Assembly: GCF_004210375.1 (NCBI RefSeq)
Contig: NC_134834.1
Coordinates: 163,141,290 to 163,205,289 of the forward strand
Source: Tachypleus tridentatus
Lineage: Eukaryota; Arthropoda; Merostomata; Xiphosura; Limulidae
Direction: 5' to 3'
DNA length: 64,000 nucleotides
The stretch's first letter is position 1, and each line of letters starts with the position of its first letter. Positions 23,691 to 35,870 of the stretch are shown in pieces. Both the position numbers and the translations under genes were made by a program. Under the pieces are notes generated by a model that was not told where the DNA came from, ran no database searches, and saw only the letters and a list, made by a program, of their open reading frames with translations.

Positions 23691-24254
23691 GCAGCTTCGG
23701 GGCATCAGGAGGTTTTACTTACAGAAGAGGATTAGGGTGATTAAATGATATTAATAATGTTAACAAAACGCTCTTTTAACATAAAATTTTAAAATAATTG
23801 TTTAGATTTCCAATTATTAGTTTTATATTTTATTGTATATGAGTTGAAATTTTACTTAATGCATGTAAATACAACAACCATTGAATTCCACGTCAAATTT
23901 TATCCTTTAAAGTATAAATACGAAACTTATTATGTTTGATCGCAGAACTAACATCGATTGTGGTATTTTTGGTCTTGCTTTTGTAACTAAACGACTTTCA
24001 CCATTTATTTCTGGCCAGTAATCTTTATCGAGTTAAGCGTATTTTATTATTGATGCAAGTAACTGTCTATGTCCCCTTTTTATTATCACCACGTTTTGTT
24101 GTCATTTAAACGAACATTAAAATCCACTTAAACTCTATATCAAATATAAATCTTTTAAGTATTGCAGACTTCTGGAATATTTAACTGCCATTTTTTTTTA
24201 ACTTCTGTCGTCCATTATAGGTCGAAGTCATATCCGTGTATAATATTTGCTATG
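23691..24254. other. Unique DNA, nothing seen
   Basis: AT-rich, no recognised feature. Confidence 0.6.
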
Positions 24255-24383
24255 CTGTTGTTGTTGTTTTAAATTAAGCACAAAGCAAAAAAATGGACTA
24301 TCTGTGCTCTGCCCACCACGGGTATTGAAACCCGGCTTTTAGCGTTGTAAGTCCGCAGACATACCGCTGAGCCACTGGGGAGC
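24255..24383 (-). mobile_element. SINE-B, full length
   Basis: 'aaattaagcacaaagc', 'ctgcccaccacgggtattga', 'cataccgctgagccactggg'. TSD 'atttgctatgc' (24244-24254) and 'atttgctgtgc' (24384-24394), one mismatch. Confidence 0.92.
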
Positions 24384-24404
24384 ATTTGCTGTGCACTACA
24401 AGAT

Positions 24405-24515
24405 TTCTCCTCGGCGGCTCTGTTTAAGTACTTATAACACTAAAATTCGAGGTTCGATTTCTACAATGGAGGTTAACATTATACAGTTTTCTGACTATAA
24501 ACAAGCAACCAAACT
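24405..24515 (+). mobile_element. SINE-B/C-like relic
   Basis: 'tacttataacactaaaattc', 'gaggttcgatttc' (B-box like) and an A/C-rich end. Too diverged to assign to B or C. Confidence 0.4.
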
Positions 24516-25334
24516 TTTTATCTTATCATATTTGCCGTTGTTATTTCTAAACGAAACCACATTAACCACTCTTACATGTTTTATTTGTAAACATTGCTGA
24601 GGGGAGGGAGTTCAGCAGAGACTCCTATTTTTGTAATGTAAAAAGTTATGCTTGTATAGTTATAACGCAGCCGCTTATGGTATTTGACGTTTTATACAGA
24701 GTCTACATTCTTGTGATGAAGCATTAGCATTTTTTTTTTGGCTCAAAATAGTCGCATACCACTAGACCCTCTGGCATTTGCATAATGTGCATGTTGACTG
24801 TGCTTCGTACAATATGTATTGGCTTTTAATCTCGGAAATTATAATTCTCTTTTTCAAACATTAAGCGCACGGGTCTGACACAGAGATACCAAACTGTGAT
24901 TCAATGGAATCTTTAGGTTTTAGTTTTCTTTTGAATTTATTCCAGCATGACTAAAATATATTTCTAGTGAGTTTGTTTAAGAGAATTATTTTCAATAACT
25001 TATAAGCTACCTCTAAGGTCTAACCTGTCTATTTATTTAAGATGCTTTTACTCAGAATTTTTAATGTTAAGGTTTTATTTCTATGTTAGTACTCATTTGG
25101 TATAAACTATATATATATATATAACTAGAAATTGACACGTAAACTGTTTTGAAGATAGGGAAAAAAAAATTGAAGGCCAGATAGTGATAGATGAACATGA
25201 TCAGTTTGCCACGTGAAAGACGAAATAGAAGAGAGAAAGAGGGTGGTAATGAAAGGGGAACTGTATGACAATACAATTACGTCAGGCTCAGGTTTCCCTA
25301 TGCATAATTCTGAACTGTAGATTATAGAGAAATT
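24516..25334. other. Unique DNA, nothing seen
   Basis: Contains a (TA)n run near 25108-25122. No recognised gene. Confidence 0.6.
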
Positions 25335-25486
25335 AGCCTTTCGGTAACACCTACCGCCTTAAGAAGAGACTCCTAACCGAGTAGCAGGATCAATTGGCAA
25401 TCTTAAAGCGCACCCATAGTTGAAGTGTGTTTGGCGATATCACATCTCGAACCTGAGACTCGCAGTTCGATACCTTAGTCAGTAGG
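25335..25486 (-). mobile_element. SINE-A, diverged fragment
   Basis: Keeps 'gtgtgtttggcgatatcaca' and 'tcgaacctgagactcgcagt' in the positions of the SINE-A head complement. The body is barely recognisable. Confidence 0.45.
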
Positions 25487-25525
25487 TTTTACTTTGTCCC
25501 TATTGTTAAAAAAAAACTCATAAAT

Positions 25526-25795
25526 CGTTTGTTTTTGTATTTTGCGCAAAGCTAAAGGAGAACTGTCTGTGCTAGCTGTTCCTAATTTAGCAGTGCGAGA
25601 CTAGAGGGAAGGCAGCTAGTCATCACCACCCACCGCCAACTCTTGAGCTACTCTTTTATCAACGACCGTCACGTTATAACGCCACCACGGCTGAAAGGGC
25701 GAACATGTTTGGTGTGACGGGGATTCAAACCCGCGACCTTTGGATTACGAGTCGAACGCCTTAACCCACCTGACCATGCCGGGCCTTTTTCTTGG
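25526..25795 (-). mobile_element. SINE-A, full length
   Basis: 'ttttgcgcaaagctaaagga', 'gaaggcagctagtcatcacc', 'ggattcaaacccgcgacctt' and 'cctgaccatgccgggcc'. Confidence 0.92.
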
Positions 25796-25932
25796 GAAAC
25801 GTTTGGCTTGGTAGATATGGTCTAGTCACTCTAGTGATTTGTATATCGGATTGCTTATAGTATGGGTCAAGGCTTGAATCGCAATATGTCGTTGAACGTG
25901 AACTGCGCAGGGAGGGCTGTTACTTCATGAGT

Positions 25933-26042
25933 CTCTTGGTAGCTCAGCGGTAAGCTCGAGGATTTATGATTCTACAATTCAGGTCTAGATCCCTTCTATT
26001 AGAACAGCACAGATATTTTATTGTACAGTTTAGAACTTAACA
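25933..26042 (+). mobile_element. SINE-B-like relic
   Basis: 'tggtagctcagcggtaagct', 'attctacaattcaggtctag' and 'gcacagatattttattgtac' align with SINE-B head and tail. Diverged, no TSD seen. Confidence 0.45.
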
Positions 26043-27142
26043 ATAGACGGACAAAGAGCTTTGCTATTATGACACTCCCTCTGTTTAGTTAAAAAATAGC
26101 TTCATATTAAGTTGTACATGTTTTTAAGTTGCCCTTCTGATCAGTAATTCTAATCCTTGTCCTACAACGTAATCACTTAGTCCATATATTTCGTTCAGTT
26201 TGAAACGTAATACCATATTTTAAAAACATTAATTGGAGAAAAGGGTAAGTAAACTTTCAAGTCACTCGCGCAGCAGAACATGAGCTTAGTTTTAAGGTTA
26301 AAACTTGCACGTTTTACAAAGCCATTCCTTTTATTTTTATTTAATGAAAAAATGCTTCCCTGCTTTGAACGACTGTTCAACATTGATTTTACGAGACTTT
26401 ATTCTCGAGTAAGAAACATTGCGAGGAAATCGAAATATGATTGTGTAAATGGGCTAAATTTCTCTTGAGTGTTGAAAATGTGTTGCGATCTTAAGGTCGC
26501 GGTAAATATAAGAGGATGGGTATGTTACTGCTTGCAGTAAAATAAGTATTAATATCCAGTGTTCAGTGATTTTCTTTATCATAACACGGACACTGCTTTC
26601 GATTTGTTTTAGTTTTCTAACTTTCAAGAGAAGGAAGAGAGGGCTAGATGTAAGCGAGGGCGTGTCTTCCTTTGATATTTAACTGGAGTAACCAAGGGCG
26701 GAGGCTCTTCGGAATGTAATAAGCCTAATCATTTTGAGGTTCACCAGGGCAATTAGCCAGTAATGAAAGATCAGCGTTCTTGGGTCGTACTTTCGAATTA
26801 GGTAAACTCGACGATGGCAGCCATTGTTGCTATTGGTTGATAATTACAGTATAAAATATTGATAAACCTTCTAAAATTTAGAACTAATCATTTTGAATTA
26901 ACTAGTTAGTGAAATCTTTGTTAAGTACAGCAAGAGTTCTTTTAAAATGTTTTTTTTATACCAAAGAGTTTGCTAGTTATATAATTTCGTCTCCATCTGA
27001 CTGTGGTTTCTTGTCGTTAACCTTGTATAAAATTAAAAAGATATATGCTTATGACGTAGAGTGCAAACGGACCATTACAGAGCTTAATTCTTTTAGAAGT
27101 TTAAAACGATTATTGAAATGGTGTGCTTTTGCTTGTATATTG
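26043..27142. other. Unique DNA, no gene called
   Basis: The stretch 26640-26850 is less AT-rich and holds 'attggttg' followed by 'tataaaat', which could be promoter-like. No open frame downstream supports a gene. Confidence 0.5.
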
Positions 27143-27240
27143 TAAATAACAAAGCTACACAATGGACTGTCTGTGTGCCCATCACGGCTATTAAGACATG
27201 ATTTTTAGCGTATAAGCCCTTACCGTTGAGCTACTGGGGG
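27143..27240 (-). mobile_element. SINE-B, partial
   Basis: 'aacaaagctacacaatggac', 'gcccatcacggctatta', 'cttaccgttgagctactggg'. Confidence 0.75.
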
Positions 27241-27269
27241 TGGATTATAGTATGTTAATTAGTGTTAAA

Positions 27270-27387
27270 GTCCTCCAGTGGTAAGTTGACGGACTTACAA
27301 CGCTAAAATCTGGAGTTCGATTCTCCATGTTGAGCAGAGTGCAATTTAATAATTGTGTAGCTTTGCGCTAAAACAAAAACAGACATA
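27270..27387 (+). mobile_element. SINE-B
   Basis: 'tcctccagtggtaagttgac', 'ggagttcgattctcc' and 'tgtgtagctttgcgctaaaa'. TSD 'agtgttaaa' at 27261-27269 and 27391-27399. Divergent to the neighbouring minus-strand copy. Confidence 0.8.
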
Positions 27388-29562
27388 ATAAGTGTTAAAC
27401 GAGAAGAATGATCTGGCAGCAGTTTAATCGATAATTAAACTGTGGTTTAACTGCTTCCTAAACAACAATCCACTTTTATTTTAATTATTTCATTTGCGAT
27501 AATCCAATTTTAATTTAATACTTTTCTAAACGATAATTCACTTTGAACAGTCAAAAACACTTTAAAAACCGCTCGTTATTGGAAAATAGTAAAACTTGTG
27601 GTTCTGAGTCACATTATCTAAGAGTTAGCATGTAAATAATTCTATTTGTAGCTATAATAGAACATTTTGTATATCTATTATTACCAAAATCCTACGTGTA
27701 ATATATATATGTATATATTTGTGTGCACGAAAAGCCTTTACCCATTCACTCAACATTGTGAATGGTAGGTTGTGTTGAGCATCTTTCTAATTAATTTACC
27801 GGGAATATTCTACTGAAAGTATTTATATGCGAAGAATTAATCCACTAATAACATTATTTACACTCGACTCGGTAGTTCTCATTCTTACCTATAAATCTCT
27901 ACTTATGTATTAAACTCATAAACTTAAACAGATTATGATACTCATTCAAGAGTTATACTATATTTCTATTCTGTTACAAGAAGTTTGCAAGACATATGTT
28001 TGTTTGCAAAACTCTACTTTCAAACTAGAAGGAAGAATCCATTAGTTTGATGGAAGATCTTGTAGGTGGAGTGAATGGTTTTCTGAAGAACCCATCGTGG
28101 CGTCGCAGATTTATAACGCGCTTGTTTCACGCTATGCACTTTTCATTTTCAAATGTGTTGACAAAGTGCTCGAGCGGATGGGTGAAAAGAGCCAAAGATA
28201 CAAAGCCGGTTTGATTACACTAAAACACCGACACGATTTGGATAAATATATTAGCTTGATTTAATATCGACTTCAGTGCTTTCGTTCTCGAAACTTACTC
28301 AACTACATTGTAAGCACGAGCTGTTTTCGTGGTGTATTCACTTCAAAATAGCTTTTATTGATATTTCATTGATTAAAATGGATTCTTCGAACAAAATAAA
28401 AAATGTAAAATGCAGTTTGTCAAAGTGGATTATCCTTTACTTCTAATTAAAACAAAAGCATATAACTTCTATCATCGTAATAGTATTTTAATGCGACTCA
28501 ATTATTTTTCTTTGTGGCTTCTTGAGAAGTTCTTTCCTCAAGTATCGTAAAGAAGGCGTCAAGAGAAATATCGAGTTACATCAAAAACATTATTTTTAAG
28601 GACAGAGATATTCCTGTTATTTTCGTTTTTTAAAATAAATCACGTGATTTGTAGCGTCGCATGCTGTAAAATAGCTAGTTCCATAGAGTGGCACTAGAGG
28701 GCAAATACCTCTACAGAGTGCCGTCAGAGATTAATGCTATCATTTGAGCTGATAGTAAATATTAAATTTACCAGAGGGTGTGAAAAACATGACGGATTGA
28801 TTATGTCATATTGATTATAATGGATAATTTATCTCATTATGATTGGCTATCATATTATATAATATCCGGCAATAAATGAGCAAATATTTTAGTTACTTAT
28901 TGTAAAAGAAATATTAAGAGTTAAATTTTATCATAAACAGTAAAATGTGCCATCAAATTAATCTCTTTATTAAGATCTGATGGTCACATGAAACAGGCAT
29001 TTGATTATAACAAAGTTATTAAATATACTTTTTTTTCTTCAAATGATGGTAACTCATCGCCTGCCTTATCGTCGAAACGAATCTTCATCTGGAAAAGACG
29101 ATACTATTTTTGCAGAACCCCAACAATTCAGTGCAAACATATCTTTAAGTTAGGAAGATCTTCAGGTATGTTACAGTACGAATAAAATACATTTTCATAA
29201 AAACAACAACAAAACATGAGATGCTATCAAAAATAGTTGGACTGAAGATGCCAAGTAAACAACTTTCTAATTTGGAAACTAAATAACATAGATCATACAC
29301 AATGTCTATGGCTTCCGACATTGGCGAACCAAATGTATACTAGATTTATGTAAGTCGCCATAAAGGACAAAGGAAATCTTAAGCTTTCAGTATTATTGGA
29401 CAAACAAACAAAACGTGAATGACATTTACTCTTTTTATCCTTTTATCATTTATGATGAATAGTGTTTAGTTAGCTATTGATACCACTAAATCATTGATTA
29501 TCCTAGTTAGCAAATTATTTCATGTAAATGGTCATATTTATAGTACGAAATCGTCTGAACCT
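27388..29562. other. Unique DNA, no gene seen
   Basis: Over 2 kb without recognised genes. A 9-bp inverted repeat cagtttaat/attaaactg with a 5-nt loop lies at 27420-27442. A 65-codon frame at 28988-29185 is featureless. Confidence 0.6.
28691..28703 (+). promoter_or_regulatory. CTCF-like motif
   Basis: gcactagagggca matches the bilaterian CTCF core CCASYAGRKGGCR at every position except the first. A single chance match is possible in 64 kb. Confidence 0.2.
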
Positions 29563-29660
29563 CAGTGACTTACCAGATAGCTCAAGGGTTATACACTAAA
29601 ACTAGGGACTCAATTACCATGGTGGGCAAGTGCATTGTGTAACTTTACGCTTAAAATCTC
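29563..29660 (+). mobile_element. SINE-B-like relic
   Basis: 'tacactaaaactagggactc', 'ccatggtgggcaagtg' and 'cattgtgtaactttacgctt' follow the SINE-B order. Strongly diverged. Confidence 0.5.
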
Positions 29661-29849
29661 ACAGAGAAAAACAACATAAAATGATCTAATTACATATCTT
29701 CACGTTGTGAGATAACAAATTCTATTTTTTATGATTATGATTGTGTTTATCGTTCATTTACTATTCCTTTTTATATTTTACATTATCTATGAATTTTTAA
29801 TTGTATTAAAAGACTAACTCACTTTCTGCCACTGGGGGTGCTAAATTTA

Positions 29850-29869
29850 CTCGTCATACGTATGACGAG
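29850..29869. promoter_or_regulatory. Perfect 20-bp palindrome with TGACG half-sites
   Basis: ctcgtcatacgtatgacgag is a perfect palindrome containing two tgacg half-sites of the CREB/ATF type. A third lies at 29892-29900 (atgacgtac). Function is inference only. Confidence 0.35.
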
Positions 29870-29900
29870 ACTGACACCAGCTTCAATGGTGATGACGTAC

Positions 29901-30388
29901 ACATACTATTAATGAAACAGAGATCTATGTTAATTTATGTTGTTGGACTCTGATTGTAGCGATGTGTTTATTTGAGATCATTACAATGTAACAACATATA
30001 TATGAAAAAGTGATAAAAGTCTTAACCTATACAACTGATATGATAATAATTGCGAAGGATAATACTGTTGTTGTTCTTTGTGGTTTTAGGAAGAAAAATT
30101 GATTGTTTTATGATTTATTAGGATTATCTTTGTTGATATATGCACTATTCAAAGTTTAAAATATGCCTGTTTAATTTTTAAACTATTTTTCTCTGTGCCA
30201 ATGTTTAACTTATGATCTTCCATTCTCAATAATTTAGTATTTTGTGTTTATACTTTTAATTAAGTTAATCGTAATATTTCACAGAAAAATAGAGTTTTGA
30301 AAATATAAATGTGTTACCGGTTGAGATGCTATCTTTCGAAGAAACACAAAACGAATTAGTTGCATGCTTAGTTTATCTAAAAAGATAG
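29901..30388. other. Unique DNA, nothing seen
   Basis: AT-rich, no recognised feature. Confidence 0.6.
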
Positions 30389-30642
30389 CTCTTAGACTCG
30401 TAATACGAGGGTCGCGGGTTCAAATACCCCTCACACCAAAGATGCTCGTTCTTTCAGCCGTGGTGACGTTATAATGTTACAGTCAATCCCACTATTCATT
30501 GGTAAAGGAGTAGCCCAAGAGTTGGCGGTGGGTGGTGATGACTAGCTGTTTTCCCTCTAGTCTTACACTGCTAAATTAGGGACGGCTAGCGCAGATAGAT
30601 CTTGAGTAGCTTTGCGAGAAATAAGAAAAAAAAAACAAACAA
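30389..30642 (+). mobile_element. SINE-A, head truncated
   Basis: Begins within the head at about 'cttagactcgtaatac', followed by the complete body and tail with poly(A). B-box ggttcaaatac is mutated. Confidence 0.9.
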
Positions 30643-30918
30643 TAAGAAAGTTTGTTTTGAAAGCGATGTATTTGTGACTTGGATTATTCTACGGAAAACC
30701 ATATGGTTTTGTGAATATAAAATACACTTTATTAAATTAAATTCTGCCATTTCATAAAAGTTAAACGGTATTATATTCTCTCTTTTTTAAGTTAATATGT
30801 CGGATATGCTATGAAAATTTGTTTTGAAGAATAAATAATTAGATATTTCGTTTTGACAGTCTTGAAGTTACTGCCCTCAGTTAGCTTAAAAAATGTTTTG
30901 TATGGAAGATAAAGTTTG
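30643..30918. other. Spacer, nothing seen
   Basis: AT-rich DNA between two SINE-A copies. Confidence 0.6.
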
Positions 30919-31207
30919 GGCCCCGGCATGTCCAGGTGGTTAAGGCACTTGATTCGTAATATAAGGATCTCGGATTCAATCCCTGTCACAGCAAACATTC
31001 TCACTTTTTCAATACTGGGGGCGTTATAATGTAATGGTCAATCCCATTATCCATTGGTAAAAGAGTAGCCCAAGAATTGGTGGTTGGTGGTGGGTGGTGA
31101 TGACTAGCTGCCTTCCTTCTAGTCTTACACTGCTAAACTAGGGACGGCTCGCGCAGATAGCCCTAGTGTAGCTTTGCGCGAAATTCAAAAACAAAGCAAA
31201 CAAACAG
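30919..31207 (+). mobile_element. SINE-A, full length
   Basis: 'ggccccggcatgtccaggtg' to 'agctttgcgcgaaattcaaa' and (caaa)n. The body has a short duplication of 'ggtgg' near 31082. Confidence 0.92.
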
Positions 31208-32633
31208 ATACTGTTTACTAACTTATGGGTAAAATTAGGTGTAATAGGATTTAAGAATGAAAACAGCCCATTACAGGGATGTATATGAAAATATAACGAG
31301 AAAACTGGGTATAAACATGTCGTACTGAGTGTTTTATTTGGACGTATTATACTGCCTTTAATTATTGTGATATGCTACGCGTAGGATATATTGAGTTTGA
31401 ATAGTTTATGTAGCCTGTTTAATATAAGCTAAAAAAAGTATCTCTTTTGAGGATTAAATTGTAAAATGAACTAGTGTATGGATAACCATATAAAGTTAGT
31501 ATAAATAACACGATGCAAAACAATTTAATGAAAGAAACTTAATGAAATAAAAATATTTTTCACGTATTCAAACTATTTGTTTAGTAATGGATACACTGGT
31601 ATTAAAATATAGTGCTTTAATTATTTAAATCATTATTTTTCATAGAAAATTTACCATTTTCAAATACAGTAGAAACTATATCCACTTAGACAAACAAAAC
31701 ATGAAATACACGTGGTGCACTTATTTTATTTATTTTATTCAGTGGTACATTATATTAAAACGATTTCGGACTCTCACTACGCATGTCGCTATAGTTTCAT
31801 TATGTCTGATCATACCTTGTGTTTTGGAGAGCTTTGTAGCGTATTTTCATTGCTTCGACGTAATCCTATCATATAAAAACCACAATACTTCCCCCTATTT
31901 TTTTATACAATCCATATAGGGTACAAAGATGAGAGTTTCTTAGCGCCCCTTTTAACAGCTCGATCGCTCGATCGGTCCATAGTTGGCTTAACCGTAATGC
32001 CTTTGTTTGAGATAGCATAAATTATAATTTTCTCCGGTTGCTTGAGATATGCTATAGTTGGATGGATATGTTATGGAAGAACTTAAATTATATAAATTTG
32101 TGTCGATCTTCCAGACAGGGATCTTTATCATATTTCATACTGTTGTCAGGGCATATGGACAGCTTTTTGTGAATTTTCACGTTATACCATGAATGAGACA
32201 CGACTTGTTGCAGCTATTTTTTTGATGGTCCTGGTGTTCCAAGTTAATTCATATTCATTTGTTTTACAGTTCCATTATGTATAACAGATATGAGCATCTT
32301 AGAAACTCTAAACTATTGATCTAAACGAATCTTTACGATAGAGTATTTTGCGTCGGGTAAGGTATTTACATATAGCTTCCAAAAACGATAAATATTTGGT
32401 AGCATTAAATTATCTACGAACACGAAACGATGTCAAATGTAGTTCTAATATATTCCGATACATCCACCTTATACCACTCTCATTGACTTAGTAGCATGTT
32501 TGAGAGTTCATATCGGTTAAATAGCAAGTTTTGATACCCTCAATGAGTAGAACTCAACCCTCTGGGGGTTTCTAAGGAACTATAGCGTAGACGTCACAAG
32601 TTACTGATATCTTGGTGTCCTAACTGGGTGGCA
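31208..32633. other. Unique DNA, nothing seen
   Basis: No gene recognised. A 72-codon frame at 31701-31919 is hydrophobic but has no recognisable family. A short 'gctcgatcgctcgatcgg' repeat lies near 31958-31975. Confidence 0.6.
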
Positions 32634-33605
32634 ACATTTGATCCCTGCCTCACTGTGGCAGCTACTTTGGACACTATAGAAGGATAATCCTTGCCTCACT
32701 GGGGTCAGCTACTTTGGACACTATAGAAGGATGATCCTTGCCTCACTGCGGCAGCTACTTTGGACGCTATAGAAGGATGATCCTTGCCTCACTGTGGCAG
32801 CTACTTTGGACACTATAGAAGGATGATCCCTGCCTCACTGTGGCAGCAACTTTGGACACTATAGAAGGATGATCCTTGCCTCACTGCGGCAGCTACTTTG
32901 GACACTATAGAAGGATGATCCCTGCCTCACTGTGGCAGCAACTTTGGACACTATAGAAGGATGATCCCTGCCTCACTGCGGCAGCTACTTTGGACACTAT
33001 AGAAGGATGATCCCTGCCTCACTGTGGCAGCTACTTTGAACACTATAGAAGGATAATCCTTGCCTCACTGCGGCAGCTACTTTGGACACTATAGAAGGAT
33101 GATCCTTGCCTCACTGTGGCAGCTACTTTGGACACTATAGAAGGATGATCCCTGCCTCACTGTGGCAGCAACTTTGGATACTATAGAAGGATAATCCTTG
33201 CCTCACTGCGGCAGCTACTTTGGACACTATAGAAGGATGATCCCTGCCTCACTGCGGCAGCTACTTTGGACACTATAGAAGGATGATTCTTGCCTCACTG
33301 CGGCAGCTACTTTGGACACTATAGAAGGATGATCCTTGCCTCACTGCGGCAGCTACTTTGGACACTATAGAAGGATGATCCTTGCCTCACTGCGGCAGCT
33401 ACTTTGGACACTATAGAAGGATGATCCTTGCCTCACTGTGGCAGCTACTTTGGACACTATAGAAGGATGATTCTTGCCTCACTGCGGCAGTACTTTGGAC
33501 ACTATAGAAGGATAATCCTTGCCTCACTGCGGCAGCTACTTTGGACGCTATAGAAGGATGATCCTTGCCACACTGTGGCAGCTAATTTGGACACTATAGA
33601 AGGAT
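32634..33605. repeat. 46-bp minisatellite, about 21 units
   Basis: The unit is 'atccttgcctcactgcggca' plus 'gctactttggacactatag' plus 'aaggatg'. Starts such as 32641, 32687, 32734 and 32780 show a 46-bp period with occasional 1-bp indels. Many units contain the near-palindrome aaggatgatcctt. Variation is concentrated at ctgCGgcag/ctgTGgcag and gaCGct/gaCAct, the pattern expected from decay of methylated CpG. GC content is well above the surroundings. Confidence 0.95.
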
Positions 33606-34861
33606 TTCTTCTAGTGCCTGTTTGTTTTATTATACAAAAGACAGTAATTGAAAAATCTTTTATTTTAGTCTGACAAATTTGCCAAGTGCTTTATCCCAAT
33701 ACATTCAGCGGCAGTCAAGTACATTGTAGATTATTGTATTTCTTTTCTACGAGATAAAGTACAATCAAGTTAAGTAAGAACAACAAAAATAGAACCAATC
33801 TTTCACGAACATGATTAAACATTTGTTAATGCAAAATGTATTCATTGAAGGATGGTTGATTAATTGTAGATGTTCATTCTGCAAGCAGCACGTTTATCAA
33901 ACGATTCTTTCGATGACATATATAAAATGCTCTGTAAATGTAACATATAGTTGACTTGAAATTACCATGGTTTGATTTCAAAAACGTTTTGTTGATACAA
34001 ACACTTTCAGTACAGTGATGGAGAATGAGGTGTCGTATAAAATAAAATGATTACAATCAAGGAAGTCATCATCAGAGAAGTTTGCTTTGATGTGAAGATT
34101 CTCAATGGATTATCTGTGCTGCGTCTGCCATGAGGATTTGATGCGAGAAAAATAATATTTTAAAGATTTATTAGCAAGATCCTTTGCAGTAGGTATAGTG
34201 TTTGTATCAGTGACAAATACTGACAATGAACAGACAGTGCAATTATTTTGAAATTCGATCAGGACCCGCAATAGAGAATTCGGATAAGGCCTCCTAGATT
34301 TAATAAAATGTTGTCGCACAACAATTATCTTATTTTGGTAATGAGTGTTGTCAATAAAAATGTGTGGTTAAAGGCTAGGAATCCATTGCACACACTCTTT
34401 ATGTTTCGTTTTGGTGTGTAATGTCAAAACAGAAAGAGATAAGGTATATTTCTTCATGGTTACGATGACATCAAGATTTATGTGGGTATCTTAACAGTCT
34501 TTTAACTTCACAACTGCGTCATAAACGTTTTTTTTATGTGTAGAAAAAAAACGTAATAAAGTTTCCTTTTACATGGTGGAAGATGGTCTGTAGTCATTTC
34601 TAAATGCTACTCAATTCCTTTGATGGTGAGTCCGCCTCCAACCAGCTGTGACCCTTCGCGTGTAAGAGGTTCAACGAATAAAATGCGGGTCTAACTGCAA
34701 TCCATTAATGTGTAGCTCAAGTTAACCAGGAAAAACTTGACTGTACATTTTAAACAATACTTCAAGCTTGGTGAATCCATAAATTAACCATGTTTGACGT
34801 GAAATATCTTGTATTTAAATGTGAAAAACAAGTTAATATAATAAAAATCTATATCTGTTTG
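33606..34861. other. Unique DNA, nothing seen
   Basis: No recognised gene. A 69-codon minus frame at 34110-34319 is featureless. Confidence 0.6.
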
Positions 34862-35226
34862 TTTTAAAGCTCAAATCCATACAACGAGCTATTTGCGCTG
34901 TACCCACCACGAGTATCGAATCCACATTTTTTAGCGTCATAAGACCTCAAGCAGGCCCGACATGGCCAGGTGATTAGAGCACTCGGCCCATAATCTGAGG
35001 GTCGCGAGTTCGAATCCCAGTCACACCAAACATATTCGCCCTTTCAGCCGTGGGGGCGTTATAATGTGACGGTCAACCCTACTATTCGTTGGTAAAAGAG
35101 CAGCCCGATGGGCGATGAGTAACTGCCTTCTCTCTAGTCTTATACCGCTAAATTAAGGACGGTTGGGGTAGCTAACCCGTGTGAAAAAAAAAAAGACCTC
35201 AAGCTTATCTCTGAGCCACCGTGGGG
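34862..35226 (-). mobile_element. SINE-B split by a SINE-A
   Basis: The left part to 34952 has 'acccaccacgagtatcgaat' and 'ttttagcgtcataag'. The right part from 35193 has 'ttatctctgagccaccgtgg'. Together they make one SINE-B interrupted at a 12-bp TSD. Confidence 0.85.
34953..35192 (+). mobile_element. SINE-A nested in SINE-B
   Basis: 'aggcccgacatggccagg', 'gggtcgcgagttcgaatccc', shortened body and a poly(A) end. TSD 'aagacctcaagc' is perfect at 34941-34952 and 35193-35204. Confidence 0.92.
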
Positions 35227-35337
35227 TTGTTTATCACGTTTGCTTATTCATTTGCTGACACACGTTTCACAGTTTAAATATAAGTATCACCACGGTCTAT
35301 ACAGTTTCTTTTCCGTTAAGATGGAAATAATAAATAT

Positions 35338-35459
35338 GTGTGTGTTTTTCTTATAGCAAAGCCACATCGGACTATCTGCTCAGCCCACCGAGGGGGAATC
35401 GAACTCCTGATTTTAGCGGTGTAAATCCGGAGACATACCGCTGTACTAGCGTAGGGCTG
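35338..35459 (-). mobile_element. SINE-C, full length
   Basis: 'cttatagcaaagccacatcg', 'gggggaatcgaactcctga', 'cataccgctgtactagcg'. TSD 'ataaatat' at 35330-35337 and 35460-35467. Confidence 0.9.
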
Positions 35460-35611
35460 ATAAATATAACTGACAAGGTTAGCTAGCATGCGTTGAATAA
35501 ATTCTAAATGTAAACTAATGATTAGCCTAAAAATACATTTAGATAAACAACAAATATAAGAGACTCGAAATTACAAATATATACAATTATTTATCCTATC
35601 TCAGACGATTC

Positions 35612-35870
35612 AAGCTTGTTTGTCGAATTTCACACAAGTTATTCTAGAATTATCTGTGCTAACCGTTCGTAATTTTGAAGTGATAGTTTCATGTGACGGT
35701 AGATAGTCAACACCACTCAACAATAACTATTAGGTTTCTCTTTACCATCGAATAGTGAAAACGACAATCATAAGACACCCAAGTGTAAAAGGGTAAGCAT
35801 GTTCAGTAAGGGGGTTTCGATCCTGCAACTCGCAGATAGGGAATTATACTTATTATGCCATGCGAGGCCG
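35612..35870 (-). mobile_element. SINE-A, diverged
   Basis: The SINE-A order is kept over the full length ('cgaatttcacacaagttatt', 'ccatcgaatagtgaaaac', 'gtttcgatcctgcaactcgc', 'atgccatgcgaggcc') with many substitutions. An older insertion. Confidence 0.75.

Noticed and set aside
26640-26870. Promoter with CCAAT-like and TATA-like boxes
   Set aside because: Such words are frequent in this DNA, and no transcript or coding frame downstream supports it.
32634-33605. CRISPR-like array
   Set aside because: The 46-bp units abut without unique spacers, and the setting is a eukaryotic genome. It is a minisatellite.
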